The notes below the pieces were generated by a model. It was not told the DNA's origin. It was given only the letters and a program-made list of their open reading frames with translations, and searched no databases. A stretch of DNA of 64,000 bases from Ancylobacter polymorphus (GTDB lineage: Bacteria > Pseudomonadota > Alphaproteobacteria > Rhizobiales > Xanthobacteraceae): the NCBI RefSeq assembly GCF_022836935.1, contig NZ_CP083239.1:3052001-3116000 (forward strand), in the 5' to 3' direction. The translations under genes and the position numbers were made by a program. Of this stretch, positions 8,124 through 16,498 are shown piece by piece. How positions within the stretch are numbered: the stretch's first letter is position 1; each line of letters opens with the position of its first letter.

Positions 8124-8336
8124 CGCGTACCTCATCCCTGTCACTGGATGAGAGCTTAGCGCGAAGGATTTTATACGCGTCTAAGCGATGGCGACGATTC
8201 ATCACTACGACGGATAGAGAACGTTAATAGGTTTTTTATTGGCGTTAACCAAAGCAATAGGCAAACTGTTCATCACGCCGCTTAAGCCGGCGGAAACGGG
8301 TTTCGGCCCGGTGCGGCGCGGTGCGACCTTGCCGCC

Positions 8337-9134
8337 ATGCGGCGGGACGCCTATGTGAACGGTGTGCTTGAACCGCCCCGCCTTGCCGCCCACAGACGCG
8401 AACCGCTTCTCAACGTGCCGCCGGTGATTACCGTGCTGGCGGCGGCGATGCTGCTCATCCAGCTGGTGCGCGACTGGGTGGATGTGGAGACGGGCATCGA
8501 GATTCTGGCGCTCTTCGCCTTCATTCCCGCCCGTTACGATCCCTCCGTTCTCGCCGAGGGTGTGCTGCCGGGCGGCGCGGCGGCGGATGCGTGGACCTTC
8601 ATCACCTATGCCTTCCTGCATGGCGGCTGGGCCCATGTCGGGCTGAATCTCCTCTGGATGCTGGCCTTCGGCACGCCGGTGGCGCGGCGTTTCGGCGTGC
8701 TGCGCTTCCTGCTGTTCTTCGCCTTCACGGCGGCGGCGGGGGCGGGGCTGCATCTCGTCACCCATGAGGGCGAACTGGTGCCGATGATCGGCGCTTCGGC
8801 GGCGGTGTCCGGCTTCATGGCGGCGGCGCTGCGCTTCATGTTCGCCGATGGCGGGCAGGTGTGGCGGCCGGGCGTCGCGGAGCAGGCCGTCCATGCGCCG
8901 GCGCCGCCGCTGATGGACGTGATGCGCGACCGGCGGGTGATCGGCTTCGTTGCCGTGTGGTTCGTCATCAACCTCGCCTTCGGCCTCGGCGAACCCGCCG
9001 GACTGGTCGATGGCAGCATCGCCTGGCAGGCGCATATGGGCGGCTTCCTCGCCGGTTTGCTGGCGTTCCCGCTGTTCGACCCCATCCGCCGCCGTCCCGG
9101 CAGCGACAGCTATTCCCGCACCTCCCGCTTCTAA
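8337..9134 (+). CDS. Rhomboid family intramembrane serine protease
   Basis: A 265-residue membrane protein with about six helices. The rhomboid signature is complete: Asn in HVGLNLLWM (helix 2), the serine in IGASAAVSGF (helix 4; the usual GxSG has Ala for the second Gly) and the histidine in WQAHMGGFLAG (helix 6). A loop of about 40 residues after helix 4 reads toward the cytoplasm or periplasm. Rhomboids cut single-pass membrane proteins; the substrate is unknown. It stands alone on the plus strand. Confidence 0.9.
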   Translation: MRRDAYVNGVLEPPRLAAHRREPLLNVPPVITVLAAAMLLIQLVRDWVDVETGIEILALFAFIPARYDPSVLAEGVLPGGAAADAWTFITYAFLHGGWAHVGLNLLWMLAFGTPVARRFGVLRFLLFFAFTAAAGAGLHLVTHEGELVPMIGASAAVSGFMAAALRFMFADGGQVWRPGVAEQAVHAPAPPLMDVMRDRRVIGFVAVWFVINLAFGLGEPAGLVDGSIAWQAHMGGFLAGLLAFPLFDPIRRRPGSDSYSRTSRF

Positions 9135-9289
9135 GTCGCCGAACTGTTTGCGGCCGCGCCCCTTGCCTGCCGGAAGGTTAAGGCGGATCATTCCGCCATG
9201 GCTCGCCCCGATGTGGGGAAGAAGCCGAACAAGGCGGGCGGTGAATGGAGCGCGTTCCAGCCGTCCCGCATTCCGGGAAGGAGGCTTGC

Positions 9290-9721
9290 ATGACGGTTCG
9301 GACGATTCTTGAGGAAAAGGGCTTCGATGTTCAGACGATCGCCCCCGAGGCGACGCTGCGCGAGGCGACGGAGCTTCTGGCGGCCAAGCGCATCGGCGCC
9401 ATCGTGGTGACGGACCCCGAGCGGCGGGTCGTCGGCATTCTTTCGGAGCGCGACGTGGTGCGCGTGATCGGCCTCGACGGGCCCGGCCGGCTCGACGACA
9501 CGGTCGGCTCGGTGATGACTTCGCGCGTCGTCACCTGTGAGGGCAATGAGACGGTTCACCAGATCATGGAGCACATGACCGCCGGCCGCTTCCGCCATCT
9601 GCCGGTGGTGCAGGGTGGCAAGCTGATCGGCATCATCTCCATCGGCGACGTGGTCAAGCACCGCCTGGCCGAAATGGAGCGCGAGAGCCACGCCATGCGG
9701 GAATACATCCTCTCGGCGTGA
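9290..9721 (+). CDS. CBS domain protein
   Basis: A 143-residue protein consisting of two CBS motifs, about residues 8-62 and 74-128. The first carries RIGAIVVTDPERRVVGILSERDVVR and the second RFRHLPVVQGGKLIGIISIGDVVK. CBS pairs bind adenine nucleotides and work as energy or ionic sensors. There is no attached enzyme, so it is a stand-alone regulator. The ATG at 9290 has a strong ribosome-binding site (GGAAGGAGG); an earlier in-frame start lacks one. Confidence 0.92.
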   Translation: MTVRTILEEKGFDVQTIAPEATLREATELLAAKRIGAIVVTDPERRVVGILSERDVVRVIGLDGPGRLDDTVGSVMTSRVVTCEGNETVHQIMEHMTAGRFRHLPVVQGGKLIGIISIGDVVKHRLAEMERESHAMREYILSA

Positions 9722-9738
9722 TCGCAGCTGTGTAACTG

Positions 9739-9829
9739 CGTCATCCCGGACGGCCGCAGGTCGGTCCGGGATCGCGTGCACACGGGGAGCGGTCCCGGCT
9801 TTGCGCCTTCGCCGCCGGCCGGGATGACG
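9739..9829. repeat. REP-like palindromic element, copy 1
   Basis: A 91-base intergenic element with ends CGTCATCCCGG and CCGGGATGACG forming a perfect inverted repeat. It also has an inner CCGGACGGCCGCAGG/GTCCGGGAT block. A second copy lies at 14628-14715 after thrS. Here it sits between the convergent CBS and hisI genes and could act as a bidirectional terminator or processing hairpin. Confidence 0.75.
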
Positions 9830-9858
9830 GCGAAGCAAACGGCCGGAAGCTGGCGCCG

Positions 9859-10359
9859 CTAGAAGCGCGGCGTGTCGGTCTTCTTCGTCAGCCCATAGAC
9901 CTTGGCCGGGTCGAACAGCGGGCCGTCATCATTGACGGCGAGCGTCAATTCGGGCGTCGGCGCCGCGCCCAGCGGCACGGAGCGGAAGAAGCAGGAGCGA
10001 TGCCCGGTGTGACAGGCCGCGCCGGGCACGCCGGGGCCGAGCGGGGGCATGCGCACGCGCAGGACCACCGCGTCCTGGTCGCAATCGACCCGCAACTCGA
10101 CCAACTGCTGGAGGTGGCCGCTTTCCTCACCCTTCTTCCACAGCCGCCCGCGCGAGCGGCTGAAATAATGCGCCACGCCGGTCTCGATGGTCAGGGCCAG
10201 CGCCTGCGCGTTCATATGCGCGACCATGAGCACGGTGCCGTCATCGGCATCGACGGTCACGGCGGTGAGCAGGCCATCGGCGTCGAATTTCGGGGAGAGG
10301 CGTTCGCCCTCCTCGATCTCGGCCTTGCTGCCGCGGGGGGCGAAGGAAATCTCGGTCAT
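9859..10359 (-). CDS. hisI: Phosphoribosyl-AMP cyclohydrolase
   Basis: A 166-residue HisI, the third step of histidine synthesis, opening the adenine ring of phosphoribosyl-AMP. Family motifs are clear: SRSRGRLWKKGEESGHLQ, the metal-binding VDCDQDAVVL, and the zinc-binding CHTGHRSCFF. It is the stand-alone form, without the HisE pyrophosphohydrolase domain. The gene starts 25 bases after the folE stop, so folE and hisI form one minus-strand transcript. Confidence 0.95.
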   Translation of the reverse strand: MTEISFAPRGSKAEIEEGERLSPKFDADGLLTAVTVDADDGTVLMVAHMNAQALALTIETGVAHYFSRSRGRLWKKGEESGHLQQLVELRVDCDQDAVVLRVRMPPLGPGVPGAACHTGHRSCFFRSVPLGAAPTPELTLAVNDDGPLFDPAKVYGLTKKTDTPRF

Positions 10360-10384
10360 CGAAGCCTGTGCGGAGGCGACGCCC

Positions 10385-11023
10385 CTACGGACGCAGGCCG
10401 CGCAGCAGGCTCATGAAGCGAACCTGCTCCTGCGGATCGTCGCGGAAAACGCCGGTGAACTGGGTGGTGACGGTGGATGCGCCCTGTTTGCGCACGCCGC
10501 GCATGGCCATGCACATATGCTCGGCCTCGACCAGCACGGCGACGCCGCGCGGCTTCAGGATCTCGTCCATCGCGGTGATGATCTGCGAGGTCAGGTGCTC
10601 CTGCGTCTGCAGGCGGCGCGCGTAGATATCGACGATGCGCGCGATCTTGGAGAGGCCCACCACACGCTCCACCGGGAAATAGGCGATATGCGCCTTGCCG
10701 ACGAAAGGCACCATGTGGTGCTCGCAGTGCGAATGGAACTCGATATCGCGCACCATCACCATGTCGTCGAAATTGCCGATCTCGCCGAAGGTGCGGTCGA
10801 GAATGGCCTCCGGCCCGACACGGTAGCCGCTGTAGAGTTCCTCATAGGCGCGCACCACGCGCTTGGGGGTGTCGAGCAGGCCCTCGCGGGTCGGGTCGTC
10901 GCCGGCCCAGGCGATGAGGGTGCGTACGGCGGCCTCGGCCTCCTCACGGGAGGGGCGGCGCTCGGTGGACGCCTCCTTCTCGCTCTGGGCGCTGCGCATC
11001 AGTGTTTCAAGCACGGCATCCAT
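10385..11023 (-). CDS. folE: GTP cyclohydrolase I
   Basis: A 212-residue type I GTP cyclohydrolase, which makes dihydroneopterin triphosphate for folate. Zinc ligands are in [11 protein letters not shown] and in the Cys of [14 protein letters not shown]; the phosphate-binding [12 protein letters not shown] follows. The ATG at 11023 gives the normal length; one nine codons earlier is possible. A 254-base divergent region separates it from the IscU-like gene. That region shows TTGACC and CATAAT boxes for folE, but 20 bases apart, which is wide. Confidence 0.95.
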   Translation of the reverse strand: MDAVLETLMRSAQSEKEASTERRPSREEAEAAVRTLIAWAGDDPTREGLLDTPKRVVRAYEELYSGYRVGPEAILDRTFGEIGNFDDMVMVRDIEFHSHCEHHMVPFVGKAHIAYFPVERVVGLSKIARIVDIYARRLQTQEHLTSQIITAMDEILKPRGVAVLVEAEHMCMAMRGVRKQGASTVTTQFTGVFRDDPQEQVRFMSLLRGLRP

Positions 11024-11277
11024 GACGAACTCCGTTCGACGACGCATTATGATCCGCAGCCCGACTGCTTCGGTCAAATCCGTCCTACGTGCCAATACCC
11101 GCCACGGATCAGCATCATACCGACCATAGCCGCCTGGCGCGCCTGCCGAAAGACAGATCGCGTCCGCTGCTTTCGCAGGGGGGCGACCGCTCCTATATAA
11201 GCCACGCAGGGCTGGCCGCAATCGGGCGGACGCGGCCTGTGCGGGGATCACCGCCCGTCGTGCAGGGATCGAGCCTT

Positions 11278-11724
11278 ATGCTGAACGACGTCTATAACCG
11301 CCGGATACTGGAACTCGCCGCCGATATACCACGGCTGGGACGCCTCGCGGCGCCTGATGCGACGGCAACGGCGCATTCCAAGCTTTGCGGTTCCACCGTC
11401 ACCGTCGATCTCGCGCTGCGTGACGGCGTGGTGGCCGACTTCGCCCATGAGGTGCGCGCCTGCGCGCTTGGGCAGGCCTCGTCCTCCGTCATGGGCGCGC
11501 TCATCGTCGGCTCCACGCCGGACGAGCTGCGCGCCGTGCGCGAGGCGATGCGGCGGATGCTGAAAGAGAACGGCGCGCCGCCGGAAGGCCGCTGGGCAGA
11601 GCTGAAGGTGCTGGCGCCGGTGCGCGACTACAAGGCGCGCCACGCCTCAACGCTGCTCACCTTCGACGCGGTTGTCGACGCGCTCGACCAGATCGCGGCG
11701 CGCGCGGCGCAGGCGGCGGAGTAG
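11278..11724 (+). CDS. IscU/SufU-like iron-sulfur scaffold protein (degenerate ligand set)
   Basis: A 148-residue protein of the IscU/NifU N-terminal fold, which holds nascent Fe-S clusters. Two of the three cluster cysteines are present, in SKLCGSTVTV and RACALGQASSS. The third, expected in the helix that here reads ARHASTLLTF, is alanine. The aspartate that normally follows the first cysteine is Ser. This form may therefore be a variant scaffold or a regulator. A possible -10 box, TATATA, is at 11194-11199. It has no isc or suf neighbours. Confidence 0.75.
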   Translation: MLNDVYNRRILELAADIPRLGRLAAPDATATAHSKLCGSTVTVDLALRDGVVADFAHEVRACALGQASSSVMGALIVGSTPDELRAVREAMRRMLKENGAPPEGRWAELKVLAPVRDYKARHASTLLTFDAVVDALDQIAARAAQAAE

Positions 11725-11733
11725 GGCCGCGGC

Positions 11734-12159
11734 TCAGCGCTCGGTGAAGAAGGTGAACAGCACCTCGTCCTTCGGGCCGGTGAGGCAGAGGAAGCGGTTG
11801 GCGGTGTCGGAGCGGTCGCGTTGGATATAGGCCTCGCCCATGATCACGCCCTTGACGGCGGTGGTGCCGAGCGTGCTCTCGGATTCGGCGATGGTGAGGC
11901 CGTCCACGTCGATATAGATGTCCTCGATCGAGGGCGAGCGCTGCTTCAGCTTCGCCAGCGCATCGGCCTTGCAGGCGGCGACGCGCTGCATGTCCGGGTC
12001 CACCTCCGGCGAATTGGCAGCAGACGGCTCCGGCTGCGTGCCGCCGGCCGGGCCGGGGGGCACATGCGTCTCCGCCGGCGGCTGCTGCGCGAAGGCGGGG
12101 GCGGCCAGGGTAAGGCCGGCTGCCAGCGCCGCCATCGTCCAGAATCGGGTGTCCGTCAT
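11734..12159 (-). CDS. Secreted protein of unknown function
   Basis: A 141-residue exported protein. A signal peptide (about residues 1-22, ending APAFAQ) is followed by a Pro-rich segment to about residue 52, then a compact alpha/beta domain with two cysteines (VAACKAD and RFLCLTG), possibly a disulfide. The start at 12159 is chosen over the adjacent ATG at 12162 because GGGAG is then 6 bases away. It is convergent with the IscU-like gene (9-base gap). Its function is not recognised. Confidence 0.75.
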   Translation of the reverse strand: MTDTRFWTMAALAAGLTLAAPAFAQQPPAETHVPPGPAGGTQPEPSAANSPEVDPDMQRVAACKADALAKLKQRSPSIEDIYIDVDGLTIAESESTLGTTAVKGVIMGEAYIQRDRSDTANRFLCLTGPKDEVLFTFFTER

Positions 12160-12251
12160 CATCTGCTCCCGGGCTGCCGACCGGCCTGCGCGCCGGCGTG
12201 TCACGGGGGCAACGCGGCGGAGTCCCGCCGGTTCCCGGTTAGGGGCGGGCG

Positions 12252-12593
12252 ATGACGGCGCCGAAGTCGCAGGCGAGTGTCGCAGCCTTGGCGGCGCGGC
12301 TGCCGCGGCTGATGCTGCGGGCGCCGATCCTCGTCTACCGCTACAGCTTCTCCGCCTTCATGGGCCGGCAGTGCCGCTATCTCCCCACCTGCTCGGAATT
12401 CGCCGAGGAGGCGATCGACCGCCATGGCGCCTGGGCGGGCGGTTGGATGGCGGCGGGGCGCATCTGTCGCTGCCATCCCTGGGGTGGATCGGGCTTCGAG
12501 CCGGTGCCGGCCGAATTGCCGCGTGAGGGCGCGTGGTATATGCCGTGGCGCTACGCGCGGACCCCGCAGCCGCCGGGCGCGCGCGATACGTGA
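12252..12593 (+). CDS. yidD: Membrane protein insertion efficiency factor YidD
   Basis: A 113-residue YidD, a small amphipathic protein that helps YidC insert membrane proteins. The two signatures are present: [15 protein letters not shown] at about residues 41-55 and the [15 protein letters not shown] motif at about 72-86. In many bacteria yidD lies in the rnpA-yidC region; here it lies 52 bases before thrS, an order common in alphaproteobacteria. Confidence 0.93.
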   Translation: MTAPKSQASVAALAARLPRLMLRAPILVYRYSFSAFMGRQCRYLPTCSEFAEEAIDRHGAWAGGWMAAGRICRCHPWGGSGFEPVPAELPREGAWYMPWRYARTPQPPGARDT

Positions 12594-12645
12594 CCTCAGA
12601 AGAGCCTACCTGCGTGGTTCGCAGGAGTGGGCAGGAGCCGATACC

Positions 12646-14607
12646 ATGTCCGATATCCACCTCACCTTTCCCGATGGCGCCGTCCGAGCCTATGCCTCCG
12701 GCACCACCGGCACCGAGGTCGCCGCCTCCATCGCCAAGTCGCTGGCCAAGAAATCGCTGGCGATGAAGCTCGACGGGGTGCTGACCGACCTTTCCGACCC
12801 CATTTCTGCGGATGCCAGGTTCGAACTCGTCACCCGCGAGAGCCCGGAAGCGCTGGAACTCATCCGCCACGATGCCGCCCATGTGCTGGCCGAGGCGGTG
12901 CAGGCGCTGTGGCCGGGCACGCAGGTGACCATCGGCCCGGTGATCGAGAACGGCTTCTATTACGACTTCTTCCGCAACGAGCCCTTCACCCCGGACGATT
13001 TCGCCGCCATCGAGAAGAAGATGCGCGAGATCATCGCCCGCGACGCGCCCTTCACCAAGGAAGTGTGGGACCGCGAGACGACCAAGGCCGTGTTCAAGGA
13101 GAAGGGCGAGGCGTTCAAGGTCGAACTGGTGGACGCCATCCCCGCCGACCAGACGATCAAGATCTACAAGCAGGGCGAGTGGTTCGACCTCTGCCGCGGC
13201 CCGCACATGCCGAGCGTCGGCAAGGTGGGCGACGCCTTCAAGCTGATGAAGGTGGCCGGTGCCTATTGGCGCGGCGACGCCAACAACCCGATGCTGACCC
13301 GCATCTACGGCACGGCGTGGCGGACCAAGGAAGAACTCGACGCCTATATCCTCCAGCTGGAGGAAGCGGAGAAGCGCGACCACCGCCGCCTCGGCCGGGA
13401 GATGGACCTGTTCCACTTCCAGGAGGAGGGGCCGGGCGTCGTATTCTGGCACCCGAAGGGCTGGAACCTGTTCCAGAACCTCGTCTCCTATATGCGTCGC
13501 CGCCTCGCCGCCGACTATAGCGAGGTCAACGCGCCGCAGGTGCTCGACAAGTCGCTGTGGGAGACCTCCGGCCATTGGGGCTGGTACAAGGACAACATGT
13601 TCAAGGTGCAGCCGGCCGGCGACACCGAGGATAATGACCGCGTCTACGCGCTCAAGCCGATGAACTGCCCCGGCCATGTGCAGATCTTCAAGCACGGGCT
13701 GAAGAGCTATCGCGACCTGCCCATGCGCCTCGCCGAATTCGGCGCCGTGCACCGCTACGAGCCGTCGGGCGCCCTGCACGGGCTGATGCGCGTGCGCGGC
13801 TTCACCCAGGACGACGCCCACATCTTCTGCACCGAGGAGCAGATGGCGGCGGAGTGCCTGAAGATCAACGAACTGATCCTCTCCACCTATGCCGATTTCG
13901 GCTTCGAGGAGATCGTGGTCAAGCTCTCCACCCGGCCGGAAAAGCGCGTCGGCTCGGACGCGGTGTGGGACCACGCCGAAGAGGTGATGGGCCGCGTGCT
14001 CACCCAGATCGAGGCGGAGTCCGGCGGCAAGATCAAGACCGGCATCCTGCCGGGCGAGGGCGCGTTCTACGGCCCGAAATTCGAGTACACGCTGCGCGAC
14101 GCGATCGGCCGCGAATGGCAGTGCGGCACGACGCAGGTCGATTTCAACCTGCCGGAGCGCTTCGGCGCGTTCTATGTCGATGCCGATGGCTCGAAGAAGA
14201 CGCCGGTCATGATCCACCGCGCCATTTGCGGCTCGATGGAGCGCTTCACCGGCATCCTCATCGAGCACCATGCCGGCCATTTCCCGCTCTGGCTGGCGCC
14301 GGTGCAGGCGGTGGTGGCGACCATCACCTCCGAGGGCGACGACTATGCCCGCGAGATCGTCGCGGCGGCGAAGAAGAAGGGGCTGCGGGTCGAGCTCGAC
14401 CTGCGCAATGAGAAGATCAACTACAAGGTGCGCGAGCACTCGCTGGCCAAGGTTCCAGCGCTGGTGGTCGTCGGGCGCAAGGAAGCCGCCGAGCGCACCG
14501 TCTCCATCCGCCGGCTCGGCTCGCCGAACCAGACCACGCTGACTCTCGACGAGGCGCTGGCGAGCCTGGTGGCCGAAGCGAGCCCGCCGGACCTGGAGCG
14601 GGACTGA
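12646..14607 (+). CDS. thrS: Threonyl-tRNA synthetase
   Basis: A 653-residue class II synthetase charging tRNA-Thr. Domains in order: TGS (about 1-62), the editing domain (about 65-225, with [11 protein letters not shown] zinc-like histidines and a Cys in DLCRGPH), the catalytic core (about 245-545, with zinc ligands in [12 protein letters not shown] and later histidines), and the anticodon-binding domain (about 550-650). Motif 2 is in [22 protein letters not shown], cited here by its ends. Length and domain order are normal. The start at 12646 follows GGAG by about 8 bases. Confidence 0.97.
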   Translation: MSDIHLTFPDGAVRAYASGTTGTEVAASIAKSLAKKSLAMKLDGVLTDLSDPISADARFELVTRESPEALELIRHDAAHVLAEAVQALWPGTQVTIGPVIENGFYYDFFRNEPFTPDDFAAIEKKMREIIARDAPFTKEVWDRETTKAVFKEKGEAFKVELVDAIPADQTIKIYKQGEWFDLCRGPHMPSVGKVGDAFKLMKVAGAYWRGDANNPMLTRIYGTAWRTKEELDAYILQLEEAEKRDHRRLGREMDLFHFQEEGPGVVFWHPKGWNLFQNLVSYMRRRLAADYSEVNAPQVLDKSLWETSGHWGWYKDNMFKVQPAGDTEDNDRVYALKPMNCPGHVQIFKHGLKSYRDLPMRLAEFGAVHRYEPSGALHGLMRVRGFTQDDAHIFCTEEQMAAECLKINELILSTYADFGFEEIVVKLSTRPEKRVGSDAVWDHAEEVMGRVLTQIEAESGGKIKTGILPGEGAFYGPKFEYTLRDAIGREWQCGTTQVDFNLPERFGAFYVDADGSKKTPVMIHRAICGSMERFTGILIEHHAGHFPLWLAPVQAVVATITSEGDDYAREIVAAAKKKGLRVELDLRNEKINYKVREHSLAKVPALVVVGRKEAAERTVSIRRLGSPNQTTLTLDEALASLVAEASPPDLERD

Positions 14608-14627
14608 GGGCTGGCGCCTTCGAGAGC

Positions 14628-14715
14628 CGTCATCCCGGACGGCCGCAGGCCGATCCGGGATGGCGACGAGATGGAGAGCGATCCCGGCTCTCGCTGGGCT
14701 CGGCCGGGATGACGG
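14628..14715. repeat. REP-like palindromic element, copy 2
   Basis: An 88-base copy of the element at 9739-9829, with the same ends (CCGTCATCCCGG and CGGGATGACGG) and the same GGCCGCAGG core. It differs mostly in the loop. It lies just after the thrS stop, between convergent genes, and could form the thrS transcript end. Confidence 0.75.
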
Positions 14716-14761
14716 CGCTTCAGCATGACGGACGGCGGGCACGAGTCGCCCCGCCGTCCGT

Positions 14762-15049
14762 TTACTTGTCCGGCGTTTCCGCCGGCCGCACCGGCGGTGG
14801 CAGCGGCGGGGGCGGGTAGGGCTCGGTGTCGCGCCGCAGGCTGGGATTGGCGGTGGCGCCGGGCACGTTGAGCCGGCGCTGCTGCGGCGTCCAATAGGAC
14901 GGGCCCTGCATGAGGTTCTGACTGTTGGGCCGGACCGAATCGCGTCGCTGGGGCATGTAGGGGCTCGGCTGTGAGGTGACCTGGGCCAGAGCGGGACCGG
15001 CCAAAAGCGCCAGTGCCGCTGTGAGAACGCCCGCTCGGAATATCTTCAT
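14762..15049 (-). CDS. Small secreted proline-rich protein
   Basis: A 95-residue exported protein: signal peptide (about residues 1-22, ending GPALAQ), then a polar region rich in Pro, Gln, Ser and Asn, with a [13 protein letters not shown] tail. There are no cysteines after the signal and no known domain, so the mature part is probably unstructured. The ATG at 15049 is chosen because an upstream in-frame start would bury the signal peptide. Function unknown. Confidence 0.65.
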   Translation of the reverse strand: MKIFRAGVLTAALALLAGPALAQVTSQPSPYMPQRRDSVRPNSQNLMQGPSYWTPQQRRLNVPGATANPSLRRDTEPYPPPPLPPPVRPAETPDK

Positions 15050-15303
15050 CGCTGTCTGTGGCGCCTCCCTCATCCCTATCTAGGGTGTGAAAGCGTCCCG
15101 CGCCACGGCATCCTGCACGCCGTTCGCAGGCGCACCGCCTTGCTGCCATACCCCAATACGGGTGCCGCTACGTGAGGCTGGGAACATGCAGCTTTTGTTG
15201 CCGGGCGGAAGCTTCGGCGGCGTTGCTAAGCCCTGTCATTGTGTGGATAGTCCGCGGGCCCGCATCCGGGCGCAGTCGAGAAGCAGTCGGTGGAAGCGGG
15301 ATC

Positions 15304-16482
15304 ATGACGGACCAGAACGCGGCGATTCTGGTGGTCGACGATGTTGCCGAGAACCGCGACCTGCTGCTGCGCCGCCTGAAGCGGCTCGGCTTTTCCCATA
15401 TCGACGAGGCCGCCAACGGCATCGAGGCGCTCGCCGCTATCGACCAGAAGCCCTACGACCTCGTTCTGCTCGACATCATGATGCCGGAGCTGGACGGCTT
15501 CGGCGTGCTCGACCGGCTGCGCGCCGACGGGCGGATCAACGATCTGCCGGTCATCGTCGTCTCCGCCCTCAACGAGATCGAGCCTGTGGTGCGCTGCATC
15601 GAGCTGGGCGCCGACGATTTCATCTTCAAGCCTTTCAATCCGACACTGCTGCGCGCCCGCGTGCTCGCCACGCTGGAAAAGAAGGCGCTGCGCGACCGCA
15701 CCCGCGACGAGCTGAAGCGCAAGCAGGCCGAACTCATCGAAGCGCGCACCCTGCAGCTGGCTCTGGTGCCGCCGCCCTTCGCTGGCGTCTTTGCCGGGCG
15801 GAACCTCACCATCGACGTGCTGCTGGAGCCGGCCAAGGAGGTGGGCGGCGATCTCGTCGACTATTTCCCCGTTGGCGACGACCGGATCGTGGCGATCATC
15901 GGCGATGTCTCCGACAAGGGGGCCGGCGCGGCACTGATGATGGCGCGCACCCATTCCATGTTCCGTTCGCTCGGCACACGGCCGGACGCGGCCGAACTCT
16001 TCGCCGATCCGGCGCGGGCGGCGGGGCTGGTGAACGACGCGCTGGCGCGGGGCAATGTTTCCTGCATGTTCGTGACGCTGCTGCTGGCGGTGGTCGACGT
16101 ATCGGCGGGCATGTTGACCTATGTGCGGGCCGGTCATGTGCCGCCCTATCTGCGAGGTTGCGACGGCACGGTCAGCCGGCTGACCGCCGCCGGCGGGCCG
16201 GCACTCGGCGTGATGGAGGAGTTCCCCTATAGCGCCGCCACCGTGCCGCTCGGCGCGGGGGAGCGGCTGATGGTGGTGACGGACGGGCTGACCGAGGCGC
16301 ATGACCATGCCGGCGACCTCTATGGCGAGGAGCGGGTGGGCGCTTTCCTCGCCGCGCTCGGCGAGGAGGCGGCGCCACTGCCGCGCCTGGCGGCGGCGGT
16401 GCGGGCCTTCGAGGCCGGGCTGCCGGCCTTTGACGATATGGCGGCGCTGCTGCTGACGCTGGATGCGCCGGCAACTAGTTGA
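15304..16482 (+). CDS. Response regulator with SpoIIE/PP2C-type phosphatase output (RsbU-like)
   Basis: A 392-residue protein. An N-terminal receiver (1-120, phospho-acceptor Asp57 in VLLDIMMPELDG, acidic pocket in VDD at 11-13) is joined by a coiled linker (about 125-150) to a SpoIIE-like PP2C phosphatase (about 175-385). The phosphatase has the metal aspartates in GGDLVDYFPVGDD and IIGDVSDKGAGAALMMA. Phosphorylation of the receiver should switch the phosphatase, which would dephosphorylate an RsbV-like antagonist. An antagonist (21347-21679) and a matching kinase (20898-21314) lie 5 kb away. The hybrid kinase follows after 16 bases. Confidence 0.9.
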   Translation: MTDQNAAILVVDDVAENRDLLLRRLKRLGFSHIDEAANGIEALAAIDQKPYDLVLLDIMMPELDGFGVLDRLRADGRINDLPVIVVSALNEIEPVVRCIELGADDFIFKPFNPTLLRARVLATLEKKALRDRTRDELKRKQAELIEARTLQLALVPPPFAGVFAGRNLTIDVLLEPAKEVGGDLVDYFPVGDDRIVAIIGDVSDKGAGAALMMARTHSMFRSLGTRPDAAELFADPARAAGLVNDALARGNVSCMFVTLLLAVVDVSAGMLTYVRAGHVPPYLRGCDGTVSRLTAAGGPALGVMEEFPYSAATVPLGAGERLMVVTDGLTEAHDHAGDLYGEERVGAFLAALGEEAAPLPRLAAAVRAFEAGLPAFDDMAALLLTLDAPATS

Positions 16483-16498
16483 GGGGGCAAGGGACGGG

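Noticed and set aside
11041..11100. TTGACC and CATAAT as the folE promoter
   Set aside because: The spacing of 20 bases is too wide for a confident sigma-70 promoter; mentioned only in the folE entry.
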